NCBI RefSeq assembly: GCF_038396755.1
Contig: NZ_CP149822.1
Location: forward strand, 2,666,001 to 2,730,000
From: Chitinophaga pollutisoli
GTDB lineage: Bacteria; Bacteroidota; Bacteroidia; Chitinophagales; Chitinophagaceae
DNA: 64,000 bases
Direction: 5' to 3'
The notes under the pieces were generated by a model. That model had not been told where the DNA came from. It made no database searches and saw nothing but the letters and a program-made list of their open reading frames with translations. The translations under genes were made by a program, and so were the position numbers. Every line of letters begins with the position of its first letter. Position 1 is the stretch's first letter. Shown here in pieces: positions 27,676-37,776 of this stretch.

Positions 27676-27705
27676 AAAAAAGCCGCACGCGATAAAGCGT
27701 ACGGC
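27676..27705 (-). terminator. Terminator of the SusC-SusD-phosphoesterase operon
   Basis: A 9-bp stem (27682-27690 with 27697-27705, one wobble) and, on the minus strand, a following run of six T. It lies 20 bp past the phosphoesterase stop. Confidence 0.8.
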
Positions 27706-27726
27706 CTTGTATGATTGTGTTTCAGT

Positions 27727-29295
27727 CTATTGCAAAATGGTATAAGCGCCTTGTGCTTCATAATTCTTCCCGTAACGGTCGGTTGCTCTCACCTTCACCT
27801 GGTGTTCGCCTGCCGGCAGCTTAAACGGAATCTTCACCCACCAGAGGTGCGTGCTCTGCACCGCATGCGAAGGACGTTTCCCGTTCAACAGTTTCTCGGT
27901 GTGATCGAACTTGTGGAGTACATCCAGGTACGCGGGATCCGCGGCTTCCATGTATTCCATGGGCTTCCATTCGCCGCCGTCGATGGAATATTCCACCTTG
28001 TCGCCTTTGGCGCCCATGAAGAAGTTGGCGTAAATGCCCGCCGAGCTGTTCCGGTCTTTCTCAATCACCTTCGGAATCGACAGCTCAATCTGGTAACCGT
28101 CGGATTTACCCGCCACTTTATAATCGATGCTGTATTGATTGCCGTGGATGTTCAGGAAAGCGTAGCCTTTCGGAGTGCCGTCGCGCATGGTGGAAGCGGG
28201 AACGCCCTGGGCGTTGATCTCGCCGGAGTACCAGTCGCCGGAAGTAGTGCCTGCGTTGTATTCGTGGTGCGGCTTTTCCTGCATCCATCCGTCTGCCTTT
28301 CCGTAGAAATTCTGGCGTTGCAGGTGGGTGTGGGCTGACATGGACAGCGTGTTCGGGAAATCTTTCAGCAATTCGAACAAGCGGTTCCTGTCTTCGGTCC
28401 GGAATGATACGCCGCCTTCGTTCAGCAGCGGGATGTGGAACGCGAGTACCACCAGTTTATCTTTCGGAACGGTTTTGAGATCGTTCTCGATGAACTGCAG
28501 CTGGTCTGCACGCAAGCCGCCCCAGTAGCCTTTTCCGTCGCGGGGATCGGGGTAGATGATATCGTCAAGTACGATGAAGTGCGCGTTGCCGTAGTTGAAG
28601 GCGTAATTGGCGGGGCCGAAGTTGGCTTCGAAGGTTTCGTCGGCGAAGAGGTCGTCTTTCGCGTCGTAATTCATGTCGTGGTTGCCGATTACGTTGTACC
28701 AGGGCAGGCCTACTTTCTTCACGGCCTGGATGTACGGGCCGTGCAGGCTGAGGTTATCGCCCACAAGGTCCCCAAGGCTGAGGCCGAAGGCAACATTCTT
28801 CACGCCTTCCACTTCCTTTACAACGCCGTTGCTGAAATGCTCGATTTCCTGCAGGGTGTAAGGTTGCGGGTCGCCGAATACGAGCACCCGGAAATTGCTG
28901 TTTTCCTCCTGTTTGCGCAGGCCGAAGTTCAGTTGCGCAGGCAGCGTACCGGTAGGCGTGGAACCTTTGAACTTGAAATCGGCGGGCGAGCCCTCCGGCT
29001 TATGGATATAATAACTTTGCGGCAGGTTATTCGCATCCAGGGCAAATTGGTAGCCTGCGGGCTTGATCACGAAAACTACCGTGCCCGGGCGCTCCGGCAG
29101 TTCATAATTCCCCTGCGCGTCGGTACCGGCCACTTCAGTACCGTTGCTGACATACACGCCGGAAAGACCTTTCTCTTTCTTGTCCAGCTTCCCATTTCCA
29201 TTCAGATCTTCATAAACCCTGCCTTTCACCTGTGCCTGCGCCATCGCGGCGATCAGGGTGAGTGCGGCGAATGCCGTAAAAAATTTCCTTTTCAT
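27727..29295 (-). CDS. Calcineurin-like metallophosphoesterase, secreted
   Basis: A 522-aa exported phosphoesterase. A signal peptide (to AMAQAQ) precedes an N-terminal carboxypeptidase-regulatory-like domain (VKGRVYEDLNGNGKLDKKEK). The metallophosphatase core follows, with its five motifs GDPQPY, GDLVGDN, GNHDMNY, AFHIPL and SAHTHLQ. A C-terminal beta domain ends the protein, as in the Metallophos N/C family. The substrate may be a phosphomonoester or phosphodiester. It starts 11 bp after the SusD gene, and I infer it hydrolyses a compound whose product the SusC/D pair takes up. The start at 29295 is preferred because the upstream ATG lies inside the SusD gene. Confidence 0.92.
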   Translation of the reverse strand: MKRKFFTAFAALTLIAAMAQAQVKGRVYEDLNGNGKLDKKEKGLSGVYVSNGTEVAGTDAQGNYELPERPGTVVFVIKPAGYQFALDANNLPQSYYIHKPEGSPADFKFKGSTPTGTLPAQLNFGLRKQEENSNFRVLVFGDPQPYTLQEIEHFSNGVVKEVEGVKNVAFGLSLGDLVGDNLSLHGPYIQAVKKVGLPWYNVIGNHDMNYDAKDDLFADETFEANFGPANYAFNYGNAHFIVLDDIIYPDPRDGKGYWGGLRADQLQFIENDLKTVPKDKLVVLAFHIPLLNEGGVSFRTEDRNRLFELLKDFPNTLSMSAHTHLQRQNFYGKADGWMQEKPHHEYNAGTTSGDWYSGEINAQGVPASTMRDGTPKGYAFLNIHGNQYSIDYKVAGKSDGYQIELSIPKVIEKDRNSSAGIYANFFMGAKGDKVEYSIDGGEWKPMEYMEAADPAYLDVLHKFDHTEKLLNGKRPSHAVQSTHLWWVKIPFKLPAGEHQVKVRATDRYGKNYEAQGAYTILQ

Positions 29296-29306
29296 GCTGA
29301 TTGATT

Positions 29307-30767
29307 TTATTGTTGCCACCAAACTTTTACATCCAGCCTGTCGCCACCAATCTGCTGCACTGCTTTCAGATAGTTCTCGGTATTATAGATTCTGACAGTG
29401 GTAGGATAGTACATGCGCGCCGGCATATTGCCGTTATTGAACATGAACGACGTTTTCGGCAACACCGGGAAACCAGTGCGGCGGTGTTCGAACCATTGCT
29501 GGTAATCGGTGAAAAACAGCGCATAATACTTCTGTAACATAATACGGGAAAGTGTTCCATCATATTGCGCCGCGGGTGCGTCGAAATAATTGGTCGGCAT
29601 CACACCTCCCCACATTTCAATCGCCGCTTTCACACCGCTTTTGTAATGATCTTCCGCCGATGTGGTGATATGACCTTTCTGCGCCAGTTCGGCTTTAATA
29701 AATTCCACTTCTGCAAAGCTCATGATCGGCACGATCATCGGCGCGATTACCAGGCGCTGCAGGAGGCCGGAAGGTGTATAGTCCATCACCGTCTGCGGCT
29801 CCATATAGCTGACGGGCAATCCTTTGTATCCGAGATTGGCATTATCCTTCCCGCGGGCTACGCTGGCGAAAAGTTTAAGTCGCGGATCATTCACGTCGTT
29901 CAGATTTTTCATGAAGAAATCGAACCATACGCGGCCGGTACTGAAGTCCTGCGGACGGCTCCACGGTGAAATATTCGGCACGGAACCAGTAATATTGAGC
30001 ACCGCGGCATCAGCGTTGGCCGTAAAGATAGGATGCGCGGCTGCATTATTGATGATCTCGGCCATTTTACCATAGTTCTCCGGCATTTTACCGGCGGAAC
30101 GCAGCAGCAGGCGAAGGCGAAGGGAGTTGGTGAACTTCCTCCATTTGGTAAAGTCGTTGGCATACAGGATGTCTGCCGCATAAGTTGCGGTAGAACCCTT
30201 GCCGTAAATAGTATCGGCTCTTTCCAGGTCGGCCAGCAAGGTTTTATACACATCTTCCTGCTTGTCGAACGTCGGGAAGAACTTGCCGTCTTCACCACTG
30301 AGCGCGTTGCTCATGGGTACGTCGCCAAAGCAGTCAGTCAGAACCGAATACATCCAGGCTTTGAGGGTTAGCGCGATAGCCAGATAGTTGCTATTGCCCA
30401 ATTTCGCGGCGCTCAATTCGATCTCGCGGGCATTGGCCAGCCATTTGTAACCTGTAGTCCATATACCATTGCCTACGTCTTCCCGGAAATCATACAGGAA
30501 TATCTGGTCGTCCACATTTTCGTTGGGGAAAGGTCCTGCCACTTGCATCAGATCGAAAGTGAAGGACCGGCTGCGGCTCATGCCATAAGTCGCTGCGCCG
30601 TAGATGGTAGGATTGAGTAGCGTGCCCGGCGTAATGCTTTCAAGACGGTTCGGGTCGGAGTTGGTTTCCATGAAGTCCTTGGTGCAACCGCCAAGCGCCA
30701 GGGTAGCGGCAGCCGCGGAAATCAGACTGATGGAACGGATATTTTTACCTATGCGGGAGAATGTCAT
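29307..30767 (-). CDS. SusD/RagB-like outer-membrane lipoprotein
   Basis: A 486-aa surface lipoprotein that acts as substrate-capturing lid for the SusC transporter. The lipobox is LGGC followed by TKDFMETNSDPNRL. The SusD-like_2 pattern is seen in TLKAWMYSVLTDCFGDVPMS, NDFTKWRKFTNSLRLRLLLR, and FTDYQQWFEHRRTGFPVLP. Length is usual. It is 22 bp after SusC. Ligand specificity cannot be read from sequence. Confidence 0.95.
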   Translation of the reverse strand: MTFSRIGKNIRSISLISAAAATLALGGCTKDFMETNSDPNRLESITPGTLLNPTIYGAATYGMSRSRSFTFDLMQVAGPFPNENVDDQIFLYDFREDVGNGIWTTGYKWLANAREIELSAAKLGNSNYLAIALTLKAWMYSVLTDCFGDVPMSNALSGEDGKFFPTFDKQEDVYKTLLADLERADTIYGKGSTATYAADILYANDFTKWRKFTNSLRLRLLLRSAGKMPENYGKMAEIINNAAAHPIFTANADAAVLNITGSVPNISPWSRPQDFSTGRVWFDFFMKNLNDVNDPRLKLFASVARGKDNANLGYKGLPVSYMEPQTVMDYTPSGLLQRLVIAPMIVPIMSFAEVEFIKAELAQKGHITTSAEDHYKSGVKAAIEMWGGVMPTNYFDAPAAQYDGTLSRIMLQKYYALFFTDYQQWFEHRRTGFPVLPKTSFMFNNGNMPARMYYPTTVRIYNTENYLKAVQQIGGDRLDVKVWWQQ

Positions 30768-30789
30768 TTGTTGCTGTTTTTCAGGTTGA

Positions 30790-33700
30790 TTACAGTTTTA
30801 CTTTCAGGTTGAAGCCAAAGGTGGCAGGGTTCGGCATCTGCCCAACTTCCACACCGGTCAGGATACCGGTACCGCCTGCCTGAGTCGCCACTTCAGGATC
30901 ATAAATCGGGAAGTCGGACCACACCGCCAGGTTACGGCCATATACCGCCACGCTCGCGCCTTTCAGGAAGGAATTACCCACGAGCTTCGCCGGCAGCGAG
31001 TACTCCACGGACACTTCACGGAACTTCAGCCAGGAAGCGTTGAATGAGTTTGCTTCCGTGTTGTTCAGGCGGTAATATTGCGCGTAGTAGTCGGCAGGAC
31101 GAACCCTCGTCGTATTCGGTGCATAAGAACCATCCGCCTTCTTTTCCACGCCTTCACCCACGATCCAGCCTTCTTCACGGCCTTTCAGGGTATGTTTCAG
31201 TTTACCCTGCTCGGTCATTTTGTGGTGGGAGTGCGAATAAAGGATGCCGCCGTACTGGCCGTCGAACGTAGCGCTCAGGCGGAAGTTTTTGTAAGTCAGG
31301 TTGTTCACGAGACCGGCTCTCCAGTCGGGGTTGGTATCGCCGATGTATTCGGTAGTTTGGGTCACAACGGGCAAACCGTTGCTGTACACGATCTGGCCAT
31401 CCGGAGCGCGCTCGAACTTCAGGCCATACAGCGCGGAAGCAATCTCGCCTTCAACGGCGGTGAGCGTGGCGCTGGAAGAGCCCATGATCGACAGCTTGCC
31501 GCCTAATCTCGGATCAAGGCTGATCACCTTGCTGCGGGTAGTGGCCCAGGTAGCGATCACATTCCAGCTGAAATGCTTGGTTTTAACCGGTGTGGCGGTC
31601 ACGATCAGTTCCACGCCGCGGTTGCGGATCTCGCCGGAATTCAGGATAGCGGAGCTAAAGCCGGATGAGTGTTCCAGGGGAACAGACAGGATCTGGTTTT
31701 TGGTATTGGTCTGATACACGGATGCATCCACACGCAGCCTGTTCTTGAAGAAACCCAGGTCAAGTCCGGTTTCGATGCTGGTCGCGATTTCAGGTTTGAA
31801 GTGCAGGTTGTACAACTGCGTAGGCGCTTCAGCGGAGCTGGGGAAGTCGCTGCGGTTGTAATATTTGTTCGTTCTGTAAGGATCGGTGTCGTTACCTACC
31901 TGTGCGGCAGACAAACGGTATTTCGCAAAGCTGACCGCTTCCGGCATCTGGATCATCTCGCTCAGGATCACGCTGAGGTTGGCGGAAGGATAGAAGAACG
32001 ACCAGTTTTCCTGCGGCAGCGTGCTCGACCAGTCGTTACGGCCGGTCAGATCGAGGAAGATCCTTTCACGGTATCCCATGTTGATCAACCCGTACACGCT
32101 GTTTACTTTCTTATCGGCATCGTAGGTCGCCACGAGCGGGTTGCCGATACCATTCGTCATTTTATACACACCCGGTACCACCAGTCCGATCAGCGTATTA
32201 TCGTTACGCTTGTACTGGCTGGTCATGGAATTGGCGCCCACGGAAGCGTTCAGGGTGAAATTGCCATTGTTGAATGCGTCGCGGTAAGACAAAAGGAAGT
32301 CGCTGTTGATCTCCTGGCTGTACACCTGCTGCGTCTGGTAGAAGCCTTGTCCGTAGCGGTTGATATCCCAGGGGCGGCGCTGGTCGCGGGCCTGCTGGTT
32401 AGTGTTGATGCCGGAGCGCAGCATCAGGCTGATCTTCGGTGTGATCTGCGCGTCTACTTTCAGGTTACCGGTGAGCTGGTTGCTGCGAAGGCCGTTCTTG
32501 ATCTCATCGGTCATGGCAAACGGGTTGTCGATGAACGAGCTGTACGGGCGGATCATGTCGATACCCTCGAAGCCGGGGCGCCAGAGCGGACGGTACCAGT
32601 TCAGGTCTACGTTCGGGTTCTGGAAGATCATGAAATAAGCGATGGAGTGGTTATTGTAACCCAGGCCCGGCAGGTTATCGGAAGTTTTGTTGGTGTAATT
32701 CACCACGGAGCTCACCTTGATCTTGCTGGAAATTTTATACCCTGCATTCACGGAAGCGGTGGTCCGCTTGAAACCCATGGAAGGCATGATCCATTTGTTG
32801 TCGGTATGGGTGAGCGAAGCGCGTACCGTTCCCAGGTCGCCCGAATTATCGAGGGTGATACTATTGGTGGAGGTACGTCCTGTTTGCCAGTAGGATTTGC
32901 GGTTGTCTTTGTAAGGTACCCAGGGCGTTCTTTCCGCACCTTGTCCGAAACGGGTGGGATCGTACTGGTAGTACATCTGTCCATTGAATTTGGGACCGAA
33001 AGCGCTGGAGCTGCCGCCGGTGTTGCGGCCGTCGGCGGATACACCGTAGGAATAAAACATTTCACCGTCGGCGTTATAGTTTGTTTTACCATCGCCCTGG
33101 CCGTACTCGTATTGATAATCGGGCCAGCGGGTGATAACGTCCCAGCTGTTATTGGAGTTGAGGGAGATACCCAGTCCTTTGCGGGTTTTACCGGATTTGG
33201 TGGTAATCAGCACCGCTCCGTTGGCCGCGCGGCTGCCGTACAGCGCGGTAGCGCCGGGACCTTTCAGCACGGAGATGCTTTCGATATCGTCGGGGTTGAT
33301 ATCGGCGATACCGTTGCCGAAATCCACGGGTACGTCGATGGAAGCGTCGCCACCCATGTACATGTTGGAGGCGCCGGAAGTGGTGAGGCCACCGTTAACG
33401 GGGATACCGTCGACCACTACCAGGGCAGCGTTACCGTTGGTAGTAAGGGAGCTTTCGCCGCGGAGGCGGATTTCCTGGGAGTTCAGGGGGCCGCCGAGGC
33501 CGGCGATGTTGAGGCCGGCAACTTTACCGCGCAGGGCTTCCGACCAGTTGTTGGGGCGCGCGTCGGTGAGGGCTTCTGATCCAACGGTTTGCTGGGCGTA
33601 GCCGAGCGCCTTTTCGGCACGTTTGATGCCCAGTGCGGTCACCACTACTTCGTTCAGGCTGCTGGACGAGGATTTCATGGTGAGTTTCAGCTGGGGCTGG

Positions 33701-33981
33701 ATATCGTTAACGATGTAGGTAAGTTTTTCATAACCGATCATGGAGAAAACGAGCGGGGTGCCTTTTTCGGTAATGTTGATGGAAAAGGAACCGTTCTCGT
33801 CGGTCATCCCTACCAGTTTGCCGTTGGCAAGGATGGTGACCCCGGGCATGAGGGAGCCGTTGTCCGCCGTCCGAACCGTGCCTTTTACCGGCATTTCGGC
33901 TTGTGCATAAAGCTGGCCCGGCAAAAACAATCCCGCGCAGCAAAAGATGCAGGCGAGTAACTGTAGTAATTTTTTCTTCAT
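30790..33981 (-). CDS. SusC/RagA-type TonB-linked outer-membrane transporter
   Basis: A 1063-aa TonB-dependent importer. A signal peptide (ends LYAQ) is followed by a carboxypeptidase-like domain (VKGTVRTADNGSLMPGVTIL), then a TonB-box-like stretch near SLNEVVVTALGI. The plug domain follows (GVPVNGG-like VVDGIPVNGG, IESISVLKGPGATALYGSRA, NGAVLITTKSG), and a 22-strand-type barrel runs to the C-terminus (FGFNLKVKL). It is the first gene of a three-gene operon with SusD and a phosphoesterase. There is no polysaccharide-degrading enzyme nearby, so this is not a classic PUL. Confidence 0.96.
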   Translation of the reverse strand: MKKKLLQLLACIFCCAGLFLPGQLYAQAEMPVKGTVRTADNGSLMPGVTILANGKLVGMTDENGSFSINITEKGTPLVFSMIGYEKLTYIVNDIQPQLKLTMKSSSSSLNEVVVTALGIKRAEKALGYAQQTVGSEALTDARPNNWSEALRGKVAGLNIAGLGGPLNSQEIRLRGESSLTTNGNAALVVVDGIPVNGGLTTSGASNMYMGGDASIDVPVDFGNGIADINPDDIESISVLKGPGATALYGSRAANGAVLITTKSGKTRKGLGISLNSNNSWDVITRWPDYQYEYGQGDGKTNYNADGEMFYSYGVSADGRNTGGSSSAFGPKFNGQMYYQYDPTRFGQGAERTPWVPYKDNRKSYWQTGRTSTNSITLDNSGDLGTVRASLTHTDNKWIMPSMGFKRTTASVNAGYKISSKIKVSSVVNYTNKTSDNLPGLGYNNHSIAYFMIFQNPNVDLNWYRPLWRPGFEGIDMIRPYSSFIDNPFAMTDEIKNGLRSNQLTGNLKVDAQITPKISLMLRSGINTNQQARDQRRPWDINRYGQGFYQTQQVYSQEINSDFLLSYRDAFNNGNFTLNASVGANSMTSQYKRNDNTLIGLVVPGVYKMTNGIGNPLVATYDADKKVNSVYGLINMGYRERIFLDLTGRNDWSSTLPQENWSFFYPSANLSVILSEMIQMPEAVSFAKYRLSAAQVGNDTDPYRTNKYYNRSDFPSSAEAPTQLYNLHFKPEIATSIETGLDLGFFKNRLRVDASVYQTNTKNQILSVPLEHSSGFSSAILNSGEIRNRGVELIVTATPVKTKHFSWNVIATWATTRSKVISLDPRLGGKLSIMGSSSATLTAVEGEIASALYGLKFERAPDGQIVYSNGLPVVTQTTEYIGDTNPDWRAGLVNNLTYKNFRLSATFDGQYGGILYSHSHHKMTEQGKLKHTLKGREEGWIVGEGVEKKADGSYAPNTTRVRPADYYAQYYRLNNTEANSFNASWLKFREVSVEYSLPAKLVGNSFLKGASVAVYGRNLAVWSDFPIYDPEVATQAGGTGILTGVEVGQMPNPATFGFNLKVKL

Positions 33982-34524
33982 ATGGTGATCGATTAGGTGA
34001 TCTGTAGATCGTGGTTTCAGGGCGCAAAGGAACAGCGGGTGTGTTACGGGAACACTAACTAAACTTTACGATAATGTTAACATTTTGAAATTCCCCGTAA
34101 TATTTTGAAAGCGAGAGTTGTGCAATTTTTAAAGCGCGGCGAAAGGAAATTGAAAATCGCACGTTGTAGCAAAACTTCTAAAATGGGTTTCGGGAAAAGT
34201 TAGGGATAGCAGGCGCTGCCCGCAATCCGTACCTTACACACTTGTTTATTTTTATTCACATATCAATAACAAAATCAGCTGTAAACCTGAATGTTATGAA
34301 CCAAGGCAGCGAAATAGAGGATCGGCGCCGACAGGAAAGTGCCGGCTGGGGCTGGTCCAGTGGGAGGGAGCAGCGGCTTTTGGGAGGACTGCGGCGAAAA
34401 CCACAGTGGCTTTTCTATTTGCAAACAATTAACAATTTCAGCAGATTTATTCGGTATATTGGGTCCAGAAACCCGACTCGAATTATTGGAAAAACCACGC
34501 TCTGAACGATCCAAAAACCCACTT
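33982..34524. other. Intergenic region between SusC and the hybrid kinase
   Basis: A 540-bp divergent intergenic space, AT-rich at 34060-34270. It must hold the SusC-operon promoter; CAAAGGAA at 34024-34031 (minus strand TTCCTTTG) is a near match to TAnnTTTG. The open frame from 34242 (87 codons) does not look protein-like. Nothing else was recognised. Confidence 0.5.
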
Positions 34525-36249
34525 ATGCGCTACCCCGCCTACATACTGACAACCTTTGCCGGATGGGTGAATCAAATTATTTCCGCAGGTTCTAAGGGTT
34601 TGCCCGAAGAGAAGGCGCACAAAATACGGACGGTTAATAGTATCTGCCTGATTACGGCATTGCTAGCCGTGTCCATCGGATACTTCTTCTACCTGTATTC
34701 GGGAGAAAACGGCATTCTGATTCCTGCTATTTTTGAAGGGGCCTTGTTTTTGGGAATTATCGTCCTGAACAAGAACAAAAAGTATGAGGCTGCCAGCCTG
34801 GGAGTGATGCTCGCGCATTGCCTGTGCGCCTTGTATTTTGCAGCTATTCTCGGGAAGATCATTAATATTTCCCTCATATTGGTTTTCATCTTCGGCATCA
34901 GCTTCCTGGTGTACCGGAAGCGCTGGCAGCGAATTACGGGCATTACCGCGGCAATCCTGACACTGATCGCGCTGGAAGTCAATTACTATTACAATATCGT
35001 ACCGCCTTTACAATTGGCGGAAGAATTTCAATATCTCCTTCGCTGGGTGGCTTTGCCCTGTTTCCTGCTCTTTGACGCGCTCGTGCTGGGATATTTCGTG
35101 CAGGATATCCGGGAAAATAAAATCCTCCTGAACCAGGTTTCCATGCTCATCTTCAAAACCTCCCACGAAATGCGGAACAACCTAGCGTCCAACTCTATCC
35201 TCATAGATCTCCTCAATGCCGAAATCAAGGACAACCCGGAGTATGAAAAACTGAAGCATTATGTGGAACAACTTTCCACCATCAATTCCGGCATGCGTAA
35301 TATCGTCACTAATGTGCTGAACATGGGCGAGATCGAAAATGGCAGCGCCTCCGGGATACACCCGGAAACGTTCGAGCTGCGCGCATTTATTGACGGCATC
35401 ATCAAAATCCAGCAGATCAAAGCGGAATCCCGTAAACTGGACATTCAACTGGCATACGACGAAGCCCTACCCGTCTACATCGAAAGCGATCCCCTCCAGC
35501 TCAACATCGCCATCACCAACCTCATCTCCAACGCCGTTAAATACGGCCGGGAAGAAACTCCCGTCCTGGTGCGCCTCTCGGGCATCAACAACAACCGTTC
35601 GCTGGAAATTTCCGTCGCCAACCAATGCCCTGACATCCCGCAGGAAAAAATCAAACTGCTGTTCAATAAATTCATGACCGCGAAACATAACAAACGGATC
35701 GAAGGCTCCGGGCTCGGATTGTATATCGTTCGCAGCATCATGGACCAATTCGAAGGAACTTACCACGTAACGAGCCAGAACGGCCTTACCACCTTCACCA
35801 TTTCCTTCCCGCTCGTTGCCGGCCAGTCTCCCGAAACCGCTGCGCCACAACAAGCCATCCACCAATTGGCAGGCCTGAACCTAAGCTTCGCGGAAGACGA
35901 TCTCATGCAAAACAAATTGCTTTCCTCCCTGCTGCAATCTTTCGGCTGCGCCATTACGTCGAGCATCGACGGGCGCCAGCTGCTCGAAAAGCTCGAAAGC
36001 AACCCTACCCTGCCCGACTGCATCATTCTTGACGATAACATGCACGCCCTGAGCGGACCCGAAACGCTGCGCGCCCTCAAGTCCGACGTGCGTTTCAAAC
36101 ACATCCCCGTGATCATGATCACCGGCAAAGGCGGCCCAACCGAGCATTGGACGGAACTCGGCGCGCGAGGCGTTATCCGCAAACCTTATGACAGATTTAC
36201 CCTCTTACAGCAATTAAGCCAGCACCTGCAATCGCAGACACTGGCTTAA
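34525..36249 (+). CDS. Hybrid sensor histidine kinase with receiver domain
   Basis: A 574-aa membrane kinase. About six hydrophobic segments fill residues 36-195. The phospho-acceptor histidine is in KTSHEMRNNLASN (about residue 212), followed by the ATP-binding domain with the N box (ITNLISNAVKYG) and G box (GSGLGLYIVRSIMDQF). A C-terminal receiver domain holds the acidic pair (FAEDDLMQ), the phospho-acceptor region CIILDDNM, and lysine in VIRKPYD. The start at 34525 (MRYPAYIL) is chosen because the codons upstream are unlike a protein. No output domain or partner regulator is adjacent, so the phosphate probably passes to another protein. Confidence 0.9.
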   Translation: MRYPAYILTTFAGWVNQIISAGSKGLPEEKAHKIRTVNSICLITALLAVSIGYFFYLYSGENGILIPAIFEGALFLGIIVLNKNKKYEAASLGVMLAHCLCALYFAAILGKIINISLILVFIFGISFLVYRKRWQRITGITAAILTLIALEVNYYYNIVPPLQLAEEFQYLLRWVALPCFLLFDALVLGYFVQDIRENKILLNQVSMLIFKTSHEMRNNLASNSILIDLLNAEIKDNPEYEKLKHYVEQLSTINSGMRNIVTNVLNMGEIENGSASGIHPETFELRAFIDGIIKIQQIKAESRKLDIQLAYDEALPVYIESDPLQLNIAITNLISNAVKYGREETPVLVRLSGINNNRSLEISVANQCPDIPQEKIKLLFNKFMTAKHNKRIEGSGLGLYIVRSIMDQFEGTYHVTSQNGLTTFTISFPLVAGQSPETAAPQQAIHQLAGLNLSFAEDDLMQNKLLSSLLQSFGCAITSSIDGRQLLEKLESNPTLPDCIILDDNMHALSGPETLRALKSDVRFKHIPVIMITGKGGPTEHWTELGARGVIRKPYDRFTLLQQLSQHLQSQTLA

Positions 36250-36269
36250 AGACTTCTACAAATAGGGAT

Positions 36270-37244
36270 TTAAGCCGCAAGCTCCTTGACTTTGGCCAGG
36301 TCTTCAGAAGGATGACCGCCTTTTTTGTAACGTTCCGTCAGGTTCAATGTCCAGAAAAGATTGCCGGCGATCATTAGCTGAAGGTTTTCCGCGTATTGCC
36401 GCACCGCTCCGTTCCATCTGCCGAAATCCGGTAGCTGCTGCGTAAGGGCTACAAATTCCACTGCGTCCGCGTCATGAATGGCCAATGCTTCGAGGTATGC
36501 TTCGCTTAAAGAGCAACCCCTTTCGTTTTCAATGATCAACACCAGGTTCATCACGTCGTTCCCCTTCTCTAGGTGAGCGGAGAAGTAATCGTTCGACCAC
36601 GCCTGGATGCTGCACGACAACTGTTCCAGCCGGTCGATAACGGGATGCTGCACCACAGCATCGGGGAGCGTGGTACCTGTGATGGCTTCGCAGAGATGGA
36701 TCATCGAATACACGTTCACCGCTTTCATGCGGATGTTCACGAAGGTTTCGAAATCGGGAAAGACCTGCGGAACGCGATATGCAACTTCCTCCTGCAAACC
36801 GTCGAAATAACGGTCGAGGCTATTGCAAAAACGATCCAGCCATTTTGGAGAAGCGATCGACAGCAACTCTTCACGCATCTTCGGAAGCGAATTAAAAATT
36901 TCCTCTTCGGAAGCGAAACGCCCGTACCGCAAACCGTCCAGCGAAATTTTGCGGATACGATCGATTTCGGCAGGGTCGGAACGTTCATGAATATCATCCA
37001 CCGTAAAAGCCCAAATAAAAAAACGGCAGATCGCCGTCAGTTGCTCCATCGATGCATGTGGAAAGATACAGCCGCCGCAATGCCCCATCCCCGTTTTGCC
37101 GTATTTGAACTTCATTTTATCTGGCAGCCAGTTATAGTCCGTCTCGATCCAGGTACGGAGAACGGCTTCCATGGCTGCGGCATTCTCGTTGAGTTTGTGA
37201 GTGAAGGAATACTGCAGTGCATTGGCATTAAGGATCTCTTTCAT
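36270..37244 (-). CDS. Class I terpene synthase
   Basis: A 324-aa class I terpene synthase that ionises a prenyl diphosphate and cyclises it. The full motif set is present. The Asp-rich motif is DDIHE (D83, D84, E87). The pyrophosphate-sensor Arg is R172, exactly 46 residues before the NSE triad. The triad is NDYFSAHLE (N218, S222, E226), and the RY pair is R305-Y306. Length is normal for bacterial mono-, sesqui- or diterpene synthases; the product cannot be predicted. No prenyl-transferase, P450 or other tailoring gene is nearby, so it is an isolated gene convergent with the hybrid kinase. Confidence 0.93.
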   Translation of the reverse strand: MKEILNANALQYSFTHKLNENAAAMEAVLRTWIETDYNWLPDKMKFKYGKTGMGHCGGCIFPHASMEQLTAICRFFIWAFTVDDIHERSDPAEIDRIRKISLDGLRYGRFASEEEIFNSLPKMREELLSIASPKWLDRFCNSLDRYFDGLQEEVAYRVPQVFPDFETFVNIRMKAVNVYSMIHLCEAITGTTLPDAVVQHPVIDRLEQLSCSIQAWSNDYFSAHLEKGNDVMNLVLIIENERGCSLSEAYLEALAIHDADAVEFVALTQQLPDFGRWNGAVRQYAENLQLMIAGNLFWTLNLTERYKKGGHPSEDLAKVKELAA

Positions 37245-37776
37245 GGTAAAGTGCTTTTTAAATAAAGAAATATAAATGTGTAATCGTCTGACTCAAATTG
37301 GATAATGGAGGATGGCACGGTCACAGGCCCTCCGCCTGTCCGTCTCACGTCATCCCCGATGTGTTCGCTGTCTGATGAAAGAAAAGTGTCACGATAGAAA
37401 GTGCATCTTTTCTGTGTCCTATGGCTACCGTTACCCGGATGGATAACTGCATAAAAGTTACACTTATTAGCCGGATGTTTTATAAGTCAATCAGTTAATG
37501 CGTACAGCCGCGATTGTCCCTTTCGTAACCCTAATGTCTTATTTTGTTAAACAAGGGCGTTTTTTGCCAATGGATGTTTAAACATTCAACGTCTTCCCGC
37601 GGAAAGCCGGGGCATTACGATATACGCCCCGTGCGCGAACGCAAAATGAATTGGAATGCAAGGGAGGAAGTTGTTGGCCTGTTGAAGGTTATGATCTCAC
37701 GCTTACACAAGAAAAATTGCGTTAATGCTGCCTTAAAGAGGGTTTACTAAGGGGTAACTAAGGGTTTAAAGTGTAT

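Noticed and set aside
31669..33579. A 636-codon plus-strand open frame opposite SusC
   Set aside because: It mirrors the codon bias of SusC; no recognisable protein features.
34339..34524. An earlier start of the hybrid kinase
   Set aside because: The extra 62 codons look non-coding, and MRYPAYIL is a natural N-terminus before the membrane block.
37544..37750. A 68-codon open frame
   Set aside because: Composition is not protein-like; no promoter, no domain.
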